43,755 bases of DNA from an uncultured Pseudomonadota bacterium (lineage in GTDB: Bacteria > Pseudomonadota > Gammaproteobacteria > Burkholderiales > Thiobacillaceae). The notes below the pieces were generated by a model that saw nothing but the letters and a program-made list of their open reading frames with translations, was not told where the DNA came from and ran no database searches. How positions within the stretch are numbered: the first letter of the stretch is position 1; the number at the start of each line of letters is the position of its first letter. This document shows, one piece after another, positions 7,846-18,216 of the stretch. The stretch is taken from NCBI GenBank assembly GCA_903835655.1, contig CAILNT010000108.1, forward strand, positions 1 through 43,755, given 5' to 3'. The position numbers were made by a program, and so were the translations under genes.

Positions 7846-9641
7846 CCGCCAATGGCTATCTGCAACTTGTGCTCTACCTGATCGTCCTGCTTGGACTGGC
7901 TGGGCCTCTGGGCCTCTACATGGCGCGGGTCTACCGCGGCGAGGTCTTGGCCTGGCTACGCCCGCTGGAAAACAACCTCTTCCGACTGTGCGGCATCCAG
8001 GCTGATGAGGATATGCATTGGACGCGTTACGCCTACGCCATGTTGGCCTTCAACCTGCTGGGTTTCCTGGCCGTCTATGGCTTGCAACGCCTACAGGTCT
8101 GGTTGCCGCTCAACCCGGATGGCATGGGTCCGATCACCCCGGACTCGGCCTTCAACACTGCGGTCAGCTTCATCACCAACTCCAATTGGCAGGACTATGG
8201 AGGAGAAACGACCATGAGCTATCTCACCCAGATGCTAGGCCTCTCGGTGCAGAACTTTCTCTCCGCCGCTTCCGGCATGGCCACCCTGGTGGCACTGATG
8301 CGTGGCTTTTCGCGGCGCGAGGCGAGTAGTGTGGGCAATTTCTGGGTGGACATGGTGCGGTCCACGCTTTACATCCTGTTGCCCTTGTCCTTGATCCTGT
8401 CGCTGCTACTGGTCAGTCAGGGCGTGGTGCAGACCTTTTCGGCCCATGCCACGGCACAACTGCTGCAACCGGTCGAATATGAGGTGGTGAAGCATGGCCT
8501 CGATGGCCGGCCACTGCAAGACGTCAAAGGACAGCCGGTGATGGTGAAGGTGGCGACCAGGGTTCAGGCCATCGCCGTTGGCCCGGTTGCCTCGCAGATC
8601 GCCATCAAGCAGCTCGGCAGCAACGGCGGCGGTTTCTTCAACGTCAATTCCGCTCACCCGTTCGAGAATCCGACGCCACTGTCCAACTTCCTGGAAATGC
8701 TGGCGATATTGCTCATTCCAGCAGCCCTGTGTTTTACCTTCGGCAGCCTTGTCGGCGACCCGCGCCAGGGCCATGCCCTGCTGGCGGCGATGACGCTGAT
8801 CTTCATCGGGCTGCTTGCCGTCTGTGTCTGGGCCGAACAATCCGGCAACCCGCTGTTCGATCGACTGGGACTGGCTACGCAAGCTTCCAGCCTCCAGGCC
8901 GGCGGCAACATGGAAGGTAAGGAAACGCGTTTCGGCATCGTCAATTCTGCTTTGTGGGCCACCGCCACCACGGCCGCCTCGAACGGTTCAGTGAATGCCA
9001 TGCACGACTCCTTCACACCCCTGGGCGGCCTGGTGCCGATGTGGCTAATGCAGTTGGGCGAGGTGGTCTATGGCGGGGTGGGCTCGGGGCTCTATGGCAT
9101 GATTATCTTCGCCCTGGTCGGGGTGTTCATTGCCGGCCTGATGATAGGCCGCACCCCGGAATACCTGGGCAAGAAGATCGGTGCCTTCGAGATGAAGATG
9201 GCGGCGGTCGCCATCCTGATGCCGCCGCTACTGGCGCTGGTCGGCACGGCGTTCGCGGTGGTGCTCGACGCGGGCCGCGCCGGGATTGCCAACCCGGGCG
9301 CGCACGGCTTCTCGGAAATTCTCTATGCGTACTCCTCGGCCGGCAACAACAACGGCAGCGCCTTCGCCGGGCTGTCCGCCAACACGCCGTTCTATAACGC
9401 CAGCCTCGGGCTGGTCATGCTGCTGGCGCGCTACTGGCTTGCAATTCCCGTGCTGGCCATCGCCGGGTCGCTGGCGGCGAAGAAGATCGTGCCGGCATCC
9501 AACGGCACCTTGCCGACCCACACGCCGCTGTTCGTCTTCCTGCTGATTGCAACCGTCATCGTGGTGGGCGCGCTCACCTTCCTGCCTGCTCTGGCGCTGG
9601 GACCGGTAGTCGAGCAGTTGCAGTTGCTGGGCCTGAAATAA
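7842..9641 (+). CDS. kdpA: KdpA, potassium-binding channel-like subunit
   Basis: 599 residues, slightly longer than the E. coli protein of about 557. A polytopic inner-membrane protein of the potassium-transporter superfamily that binds and conducts K+ in the KdpFABC pump. Selectivity-filter-type segments are visible: SFITNSNWQDYGGE, QLGSNGGGFFNVNSAHPFENP, ATTAASNGSVNAMHDSFTPLGG and YSSAGNNNGSAFAGL, one in each of the four repeats. I use the ATG at 7842, which overlaps the kdpF stop, because the protein then begins at the family's usual N-terminus. kdpB follows after 9 nt. Confidence 0.97.
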   Translation: MTANGYLQLVLYLIVLLGLAGPLGLYMARVYRGEVLAWLRPLENNLFRLCGIQADEDMHWTRYAYAMLAFNLLGFLAVYGLQRLQVWLPLNPDGMGPITPDSAFNTAVSFITNSNWQDYGGETTMSYLTQMLGLSVQNFLSAASGMATLVALMRGFSRREASSVGNFWVDMVRSTLYILLPLSLILSLLLVSQGVVQTFSAHATAQLLQPVEYEVVKHGLDGRPLQDVKGQPVMVKVATRVQAIAVGPVASQIAIKQLGSNGGGFFNVNSAHPFENPTPLSNFLEMLAILLIPAALCFTFGSLVGDPRQGHALLAAMTLIFIGLLAVCVWAEQSGNPLFDRLGLATQASSLQAGGNMEGKETRFGIVNSALWATATTAASNGSVNAMHDSFTPLGGLVPMWLMQLGEVVYGGVGSGLYGMIIFALVGVFIAGLMIGRTPEYLGKKIGAFEMKMAAVAILMPPLLALVGTAFAVVLDAGRAGIANPGAHGFSEILYAYSSAGNNNGSAFAGLSANTPFYNASLGLVMLLARYWLAIPVLAIAGSLAAKKIVPASNGTLPTHTPLFVFLLIATVIVVGALTFLPALALGPVVEQLQLLGLK

Positions 9642-9650
9642 GGAAACGTC

Positions 9651-11732
9651 ATGCACCCATCTTCGTTCGATACCGCCTTGTTGCGACCTGCCATCCTGGA
9701 TTCCCTCAAACGTCTCGACCCGCGCTACCAGGTAAAGAACCCGGTGATGTTCGTGGTCTGGCTGGGCAGTGTGCTGACCACTGGCCTGTTCGTCCAGGCG
9801 GTGGTTGCCAAGGGCGAGGCTCCGGCGGGATTCATCCTGGCCATCACGTTATGGCTATGGTTCACCGTGCTCTTCGCCAACTTCGCCGAGGCGCTGGCCG
9901 AGGGACGTGGCAAGGCTCAGGCGGCGGCTTTACGCGGTCTGCGCAAGACCATCTGGGCAAAGCGACTACAAGAACCACGGCACGGTTCAGCCTGTTACAC
10001 AGTCCCATCGGAAGAGCTGCGCCGGGAAAACGTAGTCCTGGTCGAAGCCGGCGACATGGTCCCGGCCGATGGCGAGGTCATCGAGGGCGTGGCCTCCGTG
10101 GACGAGTCGGCCATCACCGGTGAATCGGCACCGGTGATCCGCGAGACCGGCGGCGACTTCTCCGCCGTCACCGGTGGCACCAGGGTGCTGTCAGACTGGC
10201 TGGTGGTGCGTGTCACGGTCAACCCTGGCGAGACCTTCCTGGATCGCATGATCGCCATGGTGGAGGCGGCGAAGCGGCAGAAGACGCCCAACGAGATTGC
10301 GCTCACTATCCTGCTCGTGGGCCTGACGCTGGCCTTCCTCAAGGCCACCGCCACTTTGCTGCCGTTCTCGCTATTCAGCACCCAGTTGGTAAACCCGGCA
10401 GGTGGGGTGGACTCACCCGTCAGCATGACGGTTCTGGTGGCCCTGCTGGTCTGTCTGATTCCGACCACCATAGGCGGCCTGCTCTCCGCTATCGGCATCG
10501 CCGGCATGAGCCGCATGCTGGAGCGCAACGTCATCGCCACCTCGGGCAAGGCAGTCGAGGCGGCGGGCGATGTCGATGTGCTGCTGCTCGACAAGACCGG
10601 AACCATCACGCTCGGCAATCGCCAAGCCGTTGTGTTCGTTACCGCCCCCGGTGTGAGTGAGCATGACTTGGCCGAGGCTGCGCTACTGGCGTCCCTATCC
10701 GACGAAACCCCGGAAGGACGCTCCATCGTCACCCTGGCCAAGGAAAGACTGCATCAGAAGGGCAGCGAGTTGGCACCTATGAGCCATGCCGAGGGCGCGA
10801 TATTCGTGCATTTCACGGCGCAAACCCGCATGAGCGGCATCGACTGGCAGGGGCGATCCATTCGCAAGGGCGCCGGAGATGCGGTCCGGCACCATGTCGA
10901 GGCGCTGGGCGGGTACTGGCCTGAGGCGGTCGCGGCAGCCGTCGATGACATCGCCCGGCGCGGCGCCACCCCGCTGGTAGTGGCGCAAGGGGAGTGCGTC
11001 CTGGGTGCCATCGAACTCAAGGACATCGTCAAGGGCGGCATCAAGGAGCGCTTCGCTGAACTGCGCCGCATGGGCATCAAGACCGTGATGATCACTGGCG
11101 ACAACCGCCTGACCGCCGCCGCCATCGCCGCCGAAGCGGGAGTTGATGATTTTCTGGCCGAGGCCACGCCGGAAGCGAAGCTCAAGCTGATACGCGAATA
11201 CCAGGGTGAAGGCCGGCTGGTGGCCATGACTGGCGACGGCACCAACGATGCCCCGGCACTGGCCCAGGCCGACGTGGCCGTGGCCATGAACACCGGCACC
11301 CAGGCTGCCAAGGAGGCGGGCAACATGGTCGATCTGGATTCAAATCCGACCAAGCTGATCGAAGTGGTGGAAACCGGCAAGCAGATGCTGATGACGCGCG
11401 GTTCGCTGACCACCTTCTCCATCGCCAACGACGTGGCGAAATATTTCGCCATCCTCCCGGCCGCCTTCGCCAGCACCTACCCGGAGCTGGGGGCACTCAA
11501 CGTCATGGGCCTGGACACACCGTCCTCGGCGATCCTCTCCGCCGTGATTTTCAATGCGCTCATCATCGTCGTCCTGATTCCGCTGGCCCTCAGAGGTGTC
11601 AAATACCGACCCCTGGGCGCGGCGGCAATCCTGCGGCACAACCTCGCCGTGTATGGTGTCGGCGGCCTGATCGCACCCTTCATCGGCATCAAGAGCATCG
11701 ACCTGATCCTGGTCGGCCTCAGCCTGGCGTAA
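9651..11732 (+). CDS. kdpB: KdpB, P-type ATPase subunit of the potassium pump
   Basis: 693 residues. It hydrolyses ATP to drive K+ uptake through KdpA. Visible P-type features are the actuator motif TGESAPV, the phosphorylation motif DKTGT with Asp314, the nucleotide-binding-domain region around [16 protein letters not shown], and the hinge motif [28 protein letters not shown] precedes the ATG at the normal distance. Length and motif spacing match the family, with no sign of damage. It is the third of six tightly packed kdp genes, with kdpC 9 nt downstream. Confidence 0.98.
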   Translation: MHPSSFDTALLRPAILDSLKRLDPRYQVKNPVMFVVWLGSVLTTGLFVQAVVAKGEAPAGFILAITLWLWFTVLFANFAEALAEGRGKAQAAALRGLRKTIWAKRLQEPRHGSACYTVPSEELRRENVVLVEAGDMVPADGEVIEGVASVDESAITGESAPVIRETGGDFSAVTGGTRVLSDWLVVRVTVNPGETFLDRMIAMVEAAKRQKTPNEIALTILLVGLTLAFLKATATLLPFSLFSTQLVNPAGGVDSPVSMTVLVALLVCLIPTTIGGLLSAIGIAGMSRMLERNVIATSGKAVEAAGDVDVLLLDKTGTITLGNRQAVVFVTAPGVSEHDLAEAALLASLSDETPEGRSIVTLAKERLHQKGSELAPMSHAEGAIFVHFTAQTRMSGIDWQGRSIRKGAGDAVRHHVEALGGYWPEAVAAAVDDIARRGATPLVVAQGECVLGAIELKDIVKGGIKERFAELRRMGIKTVMITGDNRLTAAAIAAEAGVDDFLAEATPEAKLKLIREYQGEGRLVAMTGDGTNDAPALAQADVAVAMNTGTQAAKEAGNMVDLDSNPTKLIEVVETGKQMLMTRGSLTTFSIANDVAKYFAILPAAFASTYPELGALNVMGLDTPSSAILSAVIFNALIIVVLIPLALRGVKYRPLGAAAILRHNLAVYGVGGLIAPFIGIKSIDLILVGLSLA

Positions 11733-11741
11733 GGAAAAATC

Positions 11742-12320
11742 ATGCTCAAGGAACTCAAACCCGCATTGTTGCTGCTGCTCGCCCTCACCGTGCTCACCGG
11801 CCTACTCTACCCCCTCCTCGTCACCGGCCTGGCTCAAGGCCTGCTACCCATCCAGGCGAACGGCAGCCTGATCGAGCAAAACGGCAAAACGGTCGGTTCC
11901 AGCCTCATCGGCCAGCCGTTCTCCGACCCGAAATATTTCTGGAGTCGTCCCTCCTCCACCAGCCCCCAGCCCTACAACGCCGCATCCTCCTCCGGTTCCA
12001 ACCTGGGGCCGACGAATCCCGCCCTGGCGGACGCGCTCAAGGCCAGGATCGCCACCCTCAAGACCGCCGATCAGGGCAACAGGGAGCCCATCCCCGTGGA
12101 CCTGGTCACCGCCTCGGCCAGTGGCCTGGACCCGGAGATCAGCCCGGCTGCGGCAGAGTACCAGGTGGCTCGCATCGCCCTCGTTCGTGGTCTGGAGGTT
12201 GCGACGCTGCGTGAACTGGTGGCCAGGTACACCCAGGGTCGCCAGCTCGGCGTGCTGGGCGAAGCACGGATCAATGTGCTCGAACTCAACCTGGCGCTGG
12301 ATCGTCAGGAAAAACGGTAA
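11742..12320 (+). CDS. kdpC: KdpC, potassium-transporting ATPase subunit C
   Basis: 192 residues with one N-terminal membrane helix ([20 protein letters not shown]) and a periplasmic domain. Family signatures are visible: [51 protein letters not shown]-like residues near 125-140 and the C-terminal [15 protein letters not shown]. KdpC assembles with KdpA and KdpB and raises the affinity for K+. Start and end fit the short gaps to kdpB (9 nt) and kdpD (6 nt). Confidence 0.97.
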   Translation: MLKELKPALLLLLALTVLTGLLYPLLVTGLAQGLLPIQANGSLIEQNGKTVGSSLIGQPFSDPKYFWSRPSSTSPQPYNAASSSGSNLGPTNPALADALKARIATLKTADQGNREPIPVDLVTASASGLDPEISPAAAEYQVARIALVRGLEVATLRELVARYTQGRQLGVLGEARINVLELNLALDRQEKR

Positions 12321-12326
12321 ATTCCG

Positions 12327-15038
12327 ATGCTGGCCGAATCCGAAACCCGTCCCGACCCCGATGCCCTCCTGGAAAAGGTGCAGCGGGAGGAAGCCCAGGC
12401 CGCCCGCGGCAAACTGAAGATCTTCTTCGGCGCTTGCCCCGGCGTGGGCAAGACCTACTCCATGCTCAGCGCCGCCAGAACGGCCAAGACACAGGGCGTG
12501 GACATGGTCGTGGGCGTCGCGGAAACCCACGGCCGCAGTGAAACCGGGCAGTTGCTCGAAGGCCTGGAGGTGTTGCCCACCCGCGCCCTACCGCGCCGTG
12601 GCCACGAACTGGCCGAGTTCGACCTAGACGCGGCGCTGGCGCGTAAGCCCGGCCTGATCCTCATGGACGAGTTGGCCCATTCCAACCTGACCGGCAGCAA
12701 CCATGCCAAGCGCTGGCAGGATGTCGAGGATCTGCTGGCGGCGGGCATCGACGTCTGGACCACGGTCAATGTCCAGCACCTGGAGAGTCTCAACGACATC
12801 GTCGGCGGCATCACCGGCATCGCGGTGCGCGAAACCGTGCCGGACCGGGTATTCGAGCTGGCAGACGAAGTGGCGCTTGTGGATCTACCGCCGGACGACC
12901 TCTTGCAGCGCCTGAAGGAAGGCAAAGTCTACCTGGCCCACCAGGCCGAGCGGGCGATTCATCACTTCTTCCGCAAGGGCAATCTCATCGCCTTGCGGGA
13001 GCTCGCCCTGCGCCGCACGGCCGATCGGGTGGACGTGCAGATGCGCGAATACCGCGCGGATCGCTCGATCCAGACGGTATGGCAGGCCAAGGAGCGGCTG
13101 CTGGCCTGCGTCGGCCCCGGTGCCGGGGGGAATCGCCTGGTGCGCGCCGCCGCACGCCTGGCCGCCAGCCTGCATGCCGACTGGATCGCGGTTTACGTGG
13201 AGACGCCGCGATTGCAGCGCCTGTCCGACGCCAACCGCGAGCGGATACTCAAGACCCTGACGCTGGCCCGCGACCTTGGGGCGCAGACCACCACACTGTC
13301 TGGCCATGAGGATGTCGCTACCCTGTTGGCCTATGCCCGCAGCCGCAATGTCTCCAAACTGGTGGTGGGCAAGAGCCTGCGCACTGGACTGTCGCGACTG
13401 CTGCACGCGCCGCTCTCGGACCGACTCTCTGCCCAAACGAACGACCTCGATGTCTACGTCGTGGCACACGAAGGCCAGGTGCTGCCGGCGGGCGAGATCA
13501 TCACCATGCCGCTCGATCCGGACCAGGAGCCCTCGGGAGGCATCTGGCACGAGGGCTATAGCTGGGCGCTCGGTGTCTGCATCGCCACGACCCTGCTGGC
13601 GAGGGGGCTGCCGCCGACTTTCGACCTGGCCAACCTGATCATGTTCTATCTGGTGGGCATCGTCTGGATCGCCTCACGTTATGGCCGAGGCTCCTCGATC
13701 CTGAGTTCGCTGCTCTCCGTTCTGGCCTTCGATTTCTTTTACGTTCCACCGCGATTCTCCTTCAGCGTCGCCGACACCCGTTACCTGCCGACCTTCGCCA
13801 TCATGCTGGCGGTGGGCCTGACCATCAGTTCCCTGGCGGCCAATTTGCGCTACCAGGCACGCATCGCCGCCTACCGCGAACAGCGGACGCGGGCGATCAA
13901 CGAACTCGGGCGAGAACTCGCCAGCGCCCTTCATGTCGAGCAGATCGTGGAGAGCGCCCGGAGCCATCTGGAGGGACTGTTCCAATCCCAGGTTTGCATC
14001 CTGCTGCCGGACGCGCGCGAAAAGATCAAGGTGGCTACGGCCGTGCTCAGCCACAAGGATTTGCCGCTGGATACGGCGATCGGCCAATGGGTCTATGATC
14101 ACCAGCAGCCTGCTGGATTGGGCACCCAGAGCCTGGCTGGCGCCCCCATGCACTACCTGCCGCTGAAGGCACCCATGCGCACGCGCGGCGTGCTGGCCTT
14201 GCAGCCGATCCAGAAACGCCTGCTGTTCCTGCCGGAACAGGCACGCCTGCTGGAGACTCTGGCGGCCCAGATCGCCCTGGCCCTGGAACGGGTGCATTAC
14301 GTGGAAGTCGCCCAGGAGGCGCTGCTGCGTATGGAGTCAGAGCGTCTGCGCAACGGCCTGCTTTCCGCCTTGTCGCACGACCTGCGCACGCCGCTGACCA
14401 TATTGGCCGGCCTGGCCGATTCCCTGGCCCTGACCGGGCCGGAATTACCACCCAAGCAGGCCGAGATCGCCCAGGCCATCCGCAACGAGGCCATGCGTAC
14501 CAACCTTCTGGTCAGCAATCTGCTGGACATGGCGCGCCTGCAGGAAGGGAGCATCCGGCTCAAGCGAGAATGGCAGTCCCTGGAGGAAGTCGTGGGCACG
14601 GCCGTGCATAGCCTGGCAGGGACCCTGGCCAGACACGAGGTGCACATCGATCTGCCAGCCGAACTGCCGCTGCTGGAATTCGACGCCACCCTGATGGAAA
14701 GGGTGTTCAGCAATCTGCTGGAAAACGCAGCAAAATACACGCCGCCGGGCAGCCGCATCGAAATCACCGCCCGCGAGGCCGGAGATCGTGTCGTCATCAG
14801 CATATCCGACAACGGCCCTGGCCTGCCGCCCGGAAAGGAGGAGAGTCTGTTCGAGAAATTCACCCGTGGGGTCGATGAGTCGGCCGTGGGCGGCGTCGGC
14901 CTGGGACTGGCCATCGTTCGCGCCATCGTCGAAGCGCACAAGGGCACGGTGCGCGCGGAAAATCGCCGCAACGGCGGCGCCCGATTCAACTTCACCCTGC
15001 CCATGGGTGTTCCGCCCGACGTGCCGCTCGAAACCTGA
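12327..15038 (+). CDS. kdpD: KdpD, potassium/turgor sensor histidine kinase
   Basis: 903 residues, the usual size. In order: the cytoplasmic KdpD domain with Walker A GACPGVGKTYSML and the LMDELAHSN segment; a universal-stress-protein-like domain (VRAAARLAASLHADWIAVYV); four close-packed membrane helices (about residues 410-510); a GAF-like domain; the phospho-acceptor helix with His684 in LSHDLRTPLTIL; and an ATPase domain with NLLENAAKY, DNGPGLP and VGLGLAIV. KdpD senses low K+ or osmotic stress and phosphorylates KdpE. The kinase and regulator genes share the operon with the pump, as is common in proteobacteria. Confidence 0.97.
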   Translation: MLAESETRPDPDALLEKVQREEAQAARGKLKIFFGACPGVGKTYSMLSAARTAKTQGVDMVVGVAETHGRSETGQLLEGLEVLPTRALPRRGHELAEFDLDAALARKPGLILMDELAHSNLTGSNHAKRWQDVEDLLAAGIDVWTTVNVQHLESLNDIVGGITGIAVRETVPDRVFELADEVALVDLPPDDLLQRLKEGKVYLAHQAERAIHHFFRKGNLIALRELALRRTADRVDVQMREYRADRSIQTVWQAKERLLACVGPGAGGNRLVRAAARLAASLHADWIAVYVETPRLQRLSDANRERILKTLTLARDLGAQTTTLSGHEDVATLLAYARSRNVSKLVVGKSLRTGLSRLLHAPLSDRLSAQTNDLDVYVVAHEGQVLPAGEIITMPLDPDQEPSGGIWHEGYSWALGVCIATTLLARGLPPTFDLANLIMFYLVGIVWIASRYGRGSSILSSLLSVLAFDFFYVPPRFSFSVADTRYLPTFAIMLAVGLTISSLAANLRYQARIAAYREQRTRAINELGRELASALHVEQIVESARSHLEGLFQSQVCILLPDAREKIKVATAVLSHKDLPLDTAIGQWVYDHQQPAGLGTQSLAGAPMHYLPLKAPMRTRGVLALQPIQKRLLFLPEQARLLETLAAQIALALERVHYVEVAQEALLRMESERLRNGLLSALSHDLRTPLTILAGLADSLALTGPELPPKQAEIAQAIRNEAMRTNLLVSNLLDMARLQEGSIRLKREWQSLEEVVGTAVHSLAGTLARHEVHIDLPAELPLLEFDATLMERVFSNLLENAAKYTPPGSRIEITAREAGDRVVISISDNGPGLPPGKEESLFEKFTRGVDESAVGGVGLGLAIVRAIVEAHKGTVRAENRRNGGARFNFTLPMGVPPDVPLET

Positions 15039-15044
15039 ATCTCA

Positions 15045-15821
15045 ATGGAACGGGAACGCGCTCAGGTGTCCTCCGTTCTCGTCATCGAGGACGAACCACA
15101 AATCCGTCGCTTTATTCGCACCGCGCTGGAGGCCGAGGGTTGTGTCGTCACCGAAGCCGGCACGGCAGCGCGTGGCATCATGGAAGCTGGCACCCGGAAG
15201 CCCAACCTGCTCATCCTCGATCTTGGTCTTCCGGATCGAGACGGTGTGGAAGTGGTGCGCAAGGTGCGCACCTGGTCGTCCGTACCCATCCTGATTCTGT
15301 CCGCCCGTCTGGACGAAAGCGATAAGGTGGTAGCCCTCGACGCCGGCGCTGACGACTATCTGACCAAACCCTTTGGCCTGGCGGAATTGCTCGCGCGGAT
15401 ACGCGCCCTTCTGCGTCGCGCGCGTCCAAACCAGGACGAAGCTTCCCGGGTCGACTTTGGAGCCATCACGGTGGACTTTGCCCAGCGTAGGGTCACACGA
15501 TCCGGCGCTGTGGTTCATCTCACGCCGATCGAATACCACCTGCTCACCCTGCTGATTGCCTCCGCCGGCAAAGTCCTTACACACCGGCAACTACTGCGTG
15601 AAGTCTGGGGGCCCAGCCATGTCGACGACACCCATTATCTGCGTGTCTATATGACCGGACTGCGCCGCAAGCTGGAGAACAATCCGGCCCTGCCCCGCCA
15701 TATCCGTACCGAATCCGGCGTGGGCTACCGGCTCGTGACCGAAGCCTGTCCGCAAGTTATTGATAGAGTAGGTCCGCTTTCCAATTCGCTCGTTTTCATG
15801 CCTCCCAGCGTCGACCTATAA
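15045..15821 (+). CDS. kdpE: KdpE, OmpR-family response regulator
   Basis: 258 residues. The receiver domain has the acidic pair in VIEDEPQ, phospho-acceptor Asp59 in LILDLGLPD and the conserved Lys in YLTKPFG. The C-terminal winged-helix domain has LTPIEYHLLTLL and THYLRVYMTGLRRKLE, ending the conserved fold at TESGVGYRL. It is about 25 residues longer than usual at the C-terminus (after YRLVTEA), a tail with no recognisable feature. It starts 6 nt after kdpD and closes the operon. The next gene is convergent; the 91 bp between hold no clear terminator. Confidence 0.96.
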   Translation: MERERAQVSSVLVIEDEPQIRRFIRTALEAEGCVVTEAGTAARGIMEAGTRKPNLLILDLGLPDRDGVEVVRKVRTWSSVPILILSARLDESDKVVALDAGADDYLTKPFGLAELLARIRALLRRARPNQDEASRVDFGAITVDFAQRRVTRSGAVVHLTPIEYHLLTLLIASAGKVLTHRQLLREVWGPSHVDDTHYLRVYMTGLRRKLENNPALPRHIRTESGVGYRLVTEACPQVIDRVGPLSNSLVFMPPSVDL

Positions 15822-15912
15822 AATCGGTATATCAAATTACAGGTCGCCCCATGTGCCGGTCAAACGTCAGTGGCTCATTACAGAACAACATGACACCAAC
15901 GCTTCGCCGCGA

Positions 15913-17802
15913 CTATTCAACGGTAGCGTGACTGCGAAGCTCTGCAATATGCTGGTCAACCAGCTTTTGCTGGAGGTGCTGCTTTATCTTGTCTTTTACA
16001 TCAGCGAAAGTTGGTGCAATCAGGTCGCGCATATCGTCAAGCTGAATCACATGCCAGCCAAATTGGGTCTGCACCGGCGCTTGGCTATATGCGCCTTTCT
16101 CCAGTAAAACCATGGCATCGGCAAAGGGCTTGACGTAAATACTGGGTGTAGACCATCCCAGATCGCCACCCGCATCCTTGCTGCCAGGGTCGATCGACTG
16201 ACTGGCCAAAGCTGAAAATTGCTCCCCATTGTTCAGCCTAGCAATGACATTGACTGCCGTTGCATTATCCTTGACAAGAATGTGACGAACCTTGTATTCC
16301 TTACCTCCCAAACTTTGCCGTATAGAATTATATTCAGCGTTTAGGGCCACATCGCTAACAGGGTGGGCCTTTATGTAGTTATTCAGATAGGCGCTTATCA
16401 GTACACTCATCTGCGCAAGGTAGCCCTGGCCATCAACATCTGAAACCGCCTTTGACGGCTCGGGCAACGATCCCAAGCGCTCCTTTGCGGCCTTCATACC
16501 AAGAAGTTCGCGCCGAATCAGTTCCTCGCGAATCGCAGCACGAAGGTTCTCATCATCCTTCTGACCCTTGGCGATTTGCTCGGCAAGGATCACCCTCAAG
16601 GCAGATACAGGAACAGACCGCCCATTCACGCGAACAAATACGTATTTGTTTTCAAGCTTCGAAGTGCCCTGAGATGCTTTGGATAACTCCTTTAGCTTAT
16701 GCAGCGCTATGGCGACAAATCGTCCTTTGGGATAGGCCGACAGATAATTCTCGAAGTCCGTCGAGTTATTGCTGTCCCTGATGTCGTTCCATAATTCCTG
16801 TTCAATTTCGGTATCTGATTGTATTGAGATGCGGGGCTGCGCTCGCCCAGCCGCTGGCGAGTCTGGCCCCTGGGTCATGGGCTTCACCATGGGCTTGACC
16901 TGCCCCGTGGGGTTCGCCAACGCAAACACGAAGTCCCCCTTGTCCAGGTTGCGGTCTTGTATCTTGCCGTACTGGGGGGTCTGGGTCTGGTGGCTGTAGT
17001 TGGTCACCTTGTCTTCCAGGTAACTACCCAGTTCACTGCCTGTGATGTAGCCGTCATGATTGAGGTCTGCCGCACCCTCCAGTGCGGCGACGAATTCCTG
17101 GCGGAAGATGCTGATGTCCGGGACCTGCTGGTCTGCCCCTCCGGAGGTGATGAACTGGCGCACCGGTTGAGTGGTTTTCAGCGCTATTACTTCTGGAGCC
17201 GCACGCATCTTGAAAAAAGCGCCGGAGAAGCAGGCGTCAAACACGAACAGCGCGTGCTTGGCGCGAATTTGCTTGGCGTAGCCCTCCATGGTTTCCATAC
17301 TCAGTGCGGTTTCGATGAAGCCGCTCGGATCCCTTTCAGACAGGGGCGCGTCCACCGGTACCAGATAGCCCAGTTGCCGCTCGGCATCTGGCTTGAGGGT
17401 GTAACCGTGGCCGGCGAAGTAGATCAGCAGGCGCGAGTCCTTCAGCTGGCCATGCTGGCTGACGAAGTGCTTGATGGCACGGTCCAACTTCTCGCCCGTG
17501 GGGTTCATCATCTTGGTGACGGAGAACCCTTGTTTCTCCAGCGCCTTGGCCACCGCTTCCACGTCGCTCTTGACCCCAGGCAACTTCGGCCAGCCATTGT
17601 TGTAGTCGGATACGCCGATGATCAGGGCATGGCTCTCGCCGTAGAGGGCGACCGGCTGGGACTCGCCCGGGATGGCCAGGGTTATGGGCTTGAGACCGCG
17701 GCTATCCTCCGTTCTGCTGGCAGCCAGACCGGGCAACGTGAGCAGCAGGCAAGCGGCAAGAAAGATGCGAGCGGTTCGTTGGAGGAAGGTCATGGCGCAC
17801 AC
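15913..17802 (-). CDS. Secreted caspase-fold protease fused to a parvulin-type prolyl isomerase
   Basis: 629 residues from the GTG at 17802; an ATG at 17793 would give 626. The N-terminus is a signal peptide (hydrophobic, ending LPGLAAS), so the protein should be periplasmic or exported. Residues about 55-290 form a peptidase C14 (caspase/metacaspase) domain with the His132 motif YFAGHGY and Cys191 in FDACFSGA, both intact. An EF-hand-like loop, DLNHDGYITGSEL, follows at about 247-259. Next is a short helical segment common after bacterial caspase domains (NDIRDSNNSTDFENYL). The C-terminal 240 residues resemble SurA/PpiD chaperones: a helical SurA-N-like part and then a PpiC rotamase domain (YKVRHILVKD, FSALASQSIDPGSKDAGGDL, FGWHVIQLDD). 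I do not know of this fusion from described proteins. Confidence 0.88.
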   Translation of the reverse strand: MCAMTFLQRTARIFLAACLLLTLPGLAASRTEDSRGLKPITLAIPGESQPVALYGESHALIIGVSDYNNGWPKLPGVKSDVEAVAKALEKQGFSVTKMMNPTGEKLDRAIKHFVSQHGQLKDSRLLIYFAGHGYTLKPDAERQLGYLVPVDAPLSERDPSGFIETALSMETMEGYAKQIRAKHALFVFDACFSGAFFKMRAAPEVIALKTTQPVRQFITSGGADQQVPDISIFRQEFVAALEGAADLNHDGYITGSELGSYLEDKVTNYSHQTQTPQYGKIQDRNLDKGDFVFALANPTGQVKPMVKPMTQGPDSPAAGRAQPRISIQSDTEIEQELWNDIRDSNNSTDFENYLSAYPKGRFVAIALHKLKELSKASQGTSKLENKYVFVRVNGRSVPVSALRVILAEQIAKGQKDDENLRAAIREELIRRELLGMKAAKERLGSLPEPSKAVSDVDGQGYLAQMSVLISAYLNNYIKAHPVSDVALNAEYNSIRQSLGGKEYKVRHILVKDNATAVNVIARLNNGEQFSALASQSIDPGSKDAGGDLGWSTPSIYVKPFADAMVLLEKGAYSQAPVQTQFGWHVIQLDDMRDLIAPTFADVKDKIKQHLQQKLVDQHIAELRSHATVE

Positions 17803-18216
17803 TGGGTATCCAGGAAAACGGGTTGGATATTACCAGGGATCGTTCTCTAACCGACCACCCCGCTTGCTCATTGCGTCTGCCTGCGTGATCGAAGGTGCAA
17901 TTCCCAATGTTCATGGGGCCTCACAGGGTGCAAATCAGCGCGCGACTGCGGAATCAAGGTTCAACGCTATGCCCCAGACTGGATCAAGGCGTTGACCATT
18001 CATCACTCCAGCACAAGCCTGATCGCCGTCACCCACTACACCGTGACCTTCCACGACCGGGGGTTCGTTCGCCTACGATATGGCCTATTATTCAGGCGTT
18101 CTTTGGAAAAACAATTTTGCCAGGGACTTCTCTGTTTGTAACTCGTTCTCCTCGCAACCCCTCGCCCAGTGTGTTGCACTTCGTAATTGAAGCCGAAGAC
18201 GACCAAGGAGTAGGTC
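17803..18216. other. Intergenic region, no gene recognised
   Basis: About 410 bp between the divergent caspase-isomerase gene and the nitroreductase remnant. One short plus-strand frame (about 17948-18139) reads like protein (RYAPDWIKALTIHHSS, TVTFHDRGFVRLRYG), but it has no start or ribosome-binding site and I recognise no family; it may be a gene scrap. AAGGAG at about 18205-18210 belongs to the next frame. Confidence 0.5.

Noticed and set aside
15822-15912. A terminator between the convergent kdpE and caspase-isomerase genes
   Set aside because: I see no stem of useful length followed by a T run on either strand.
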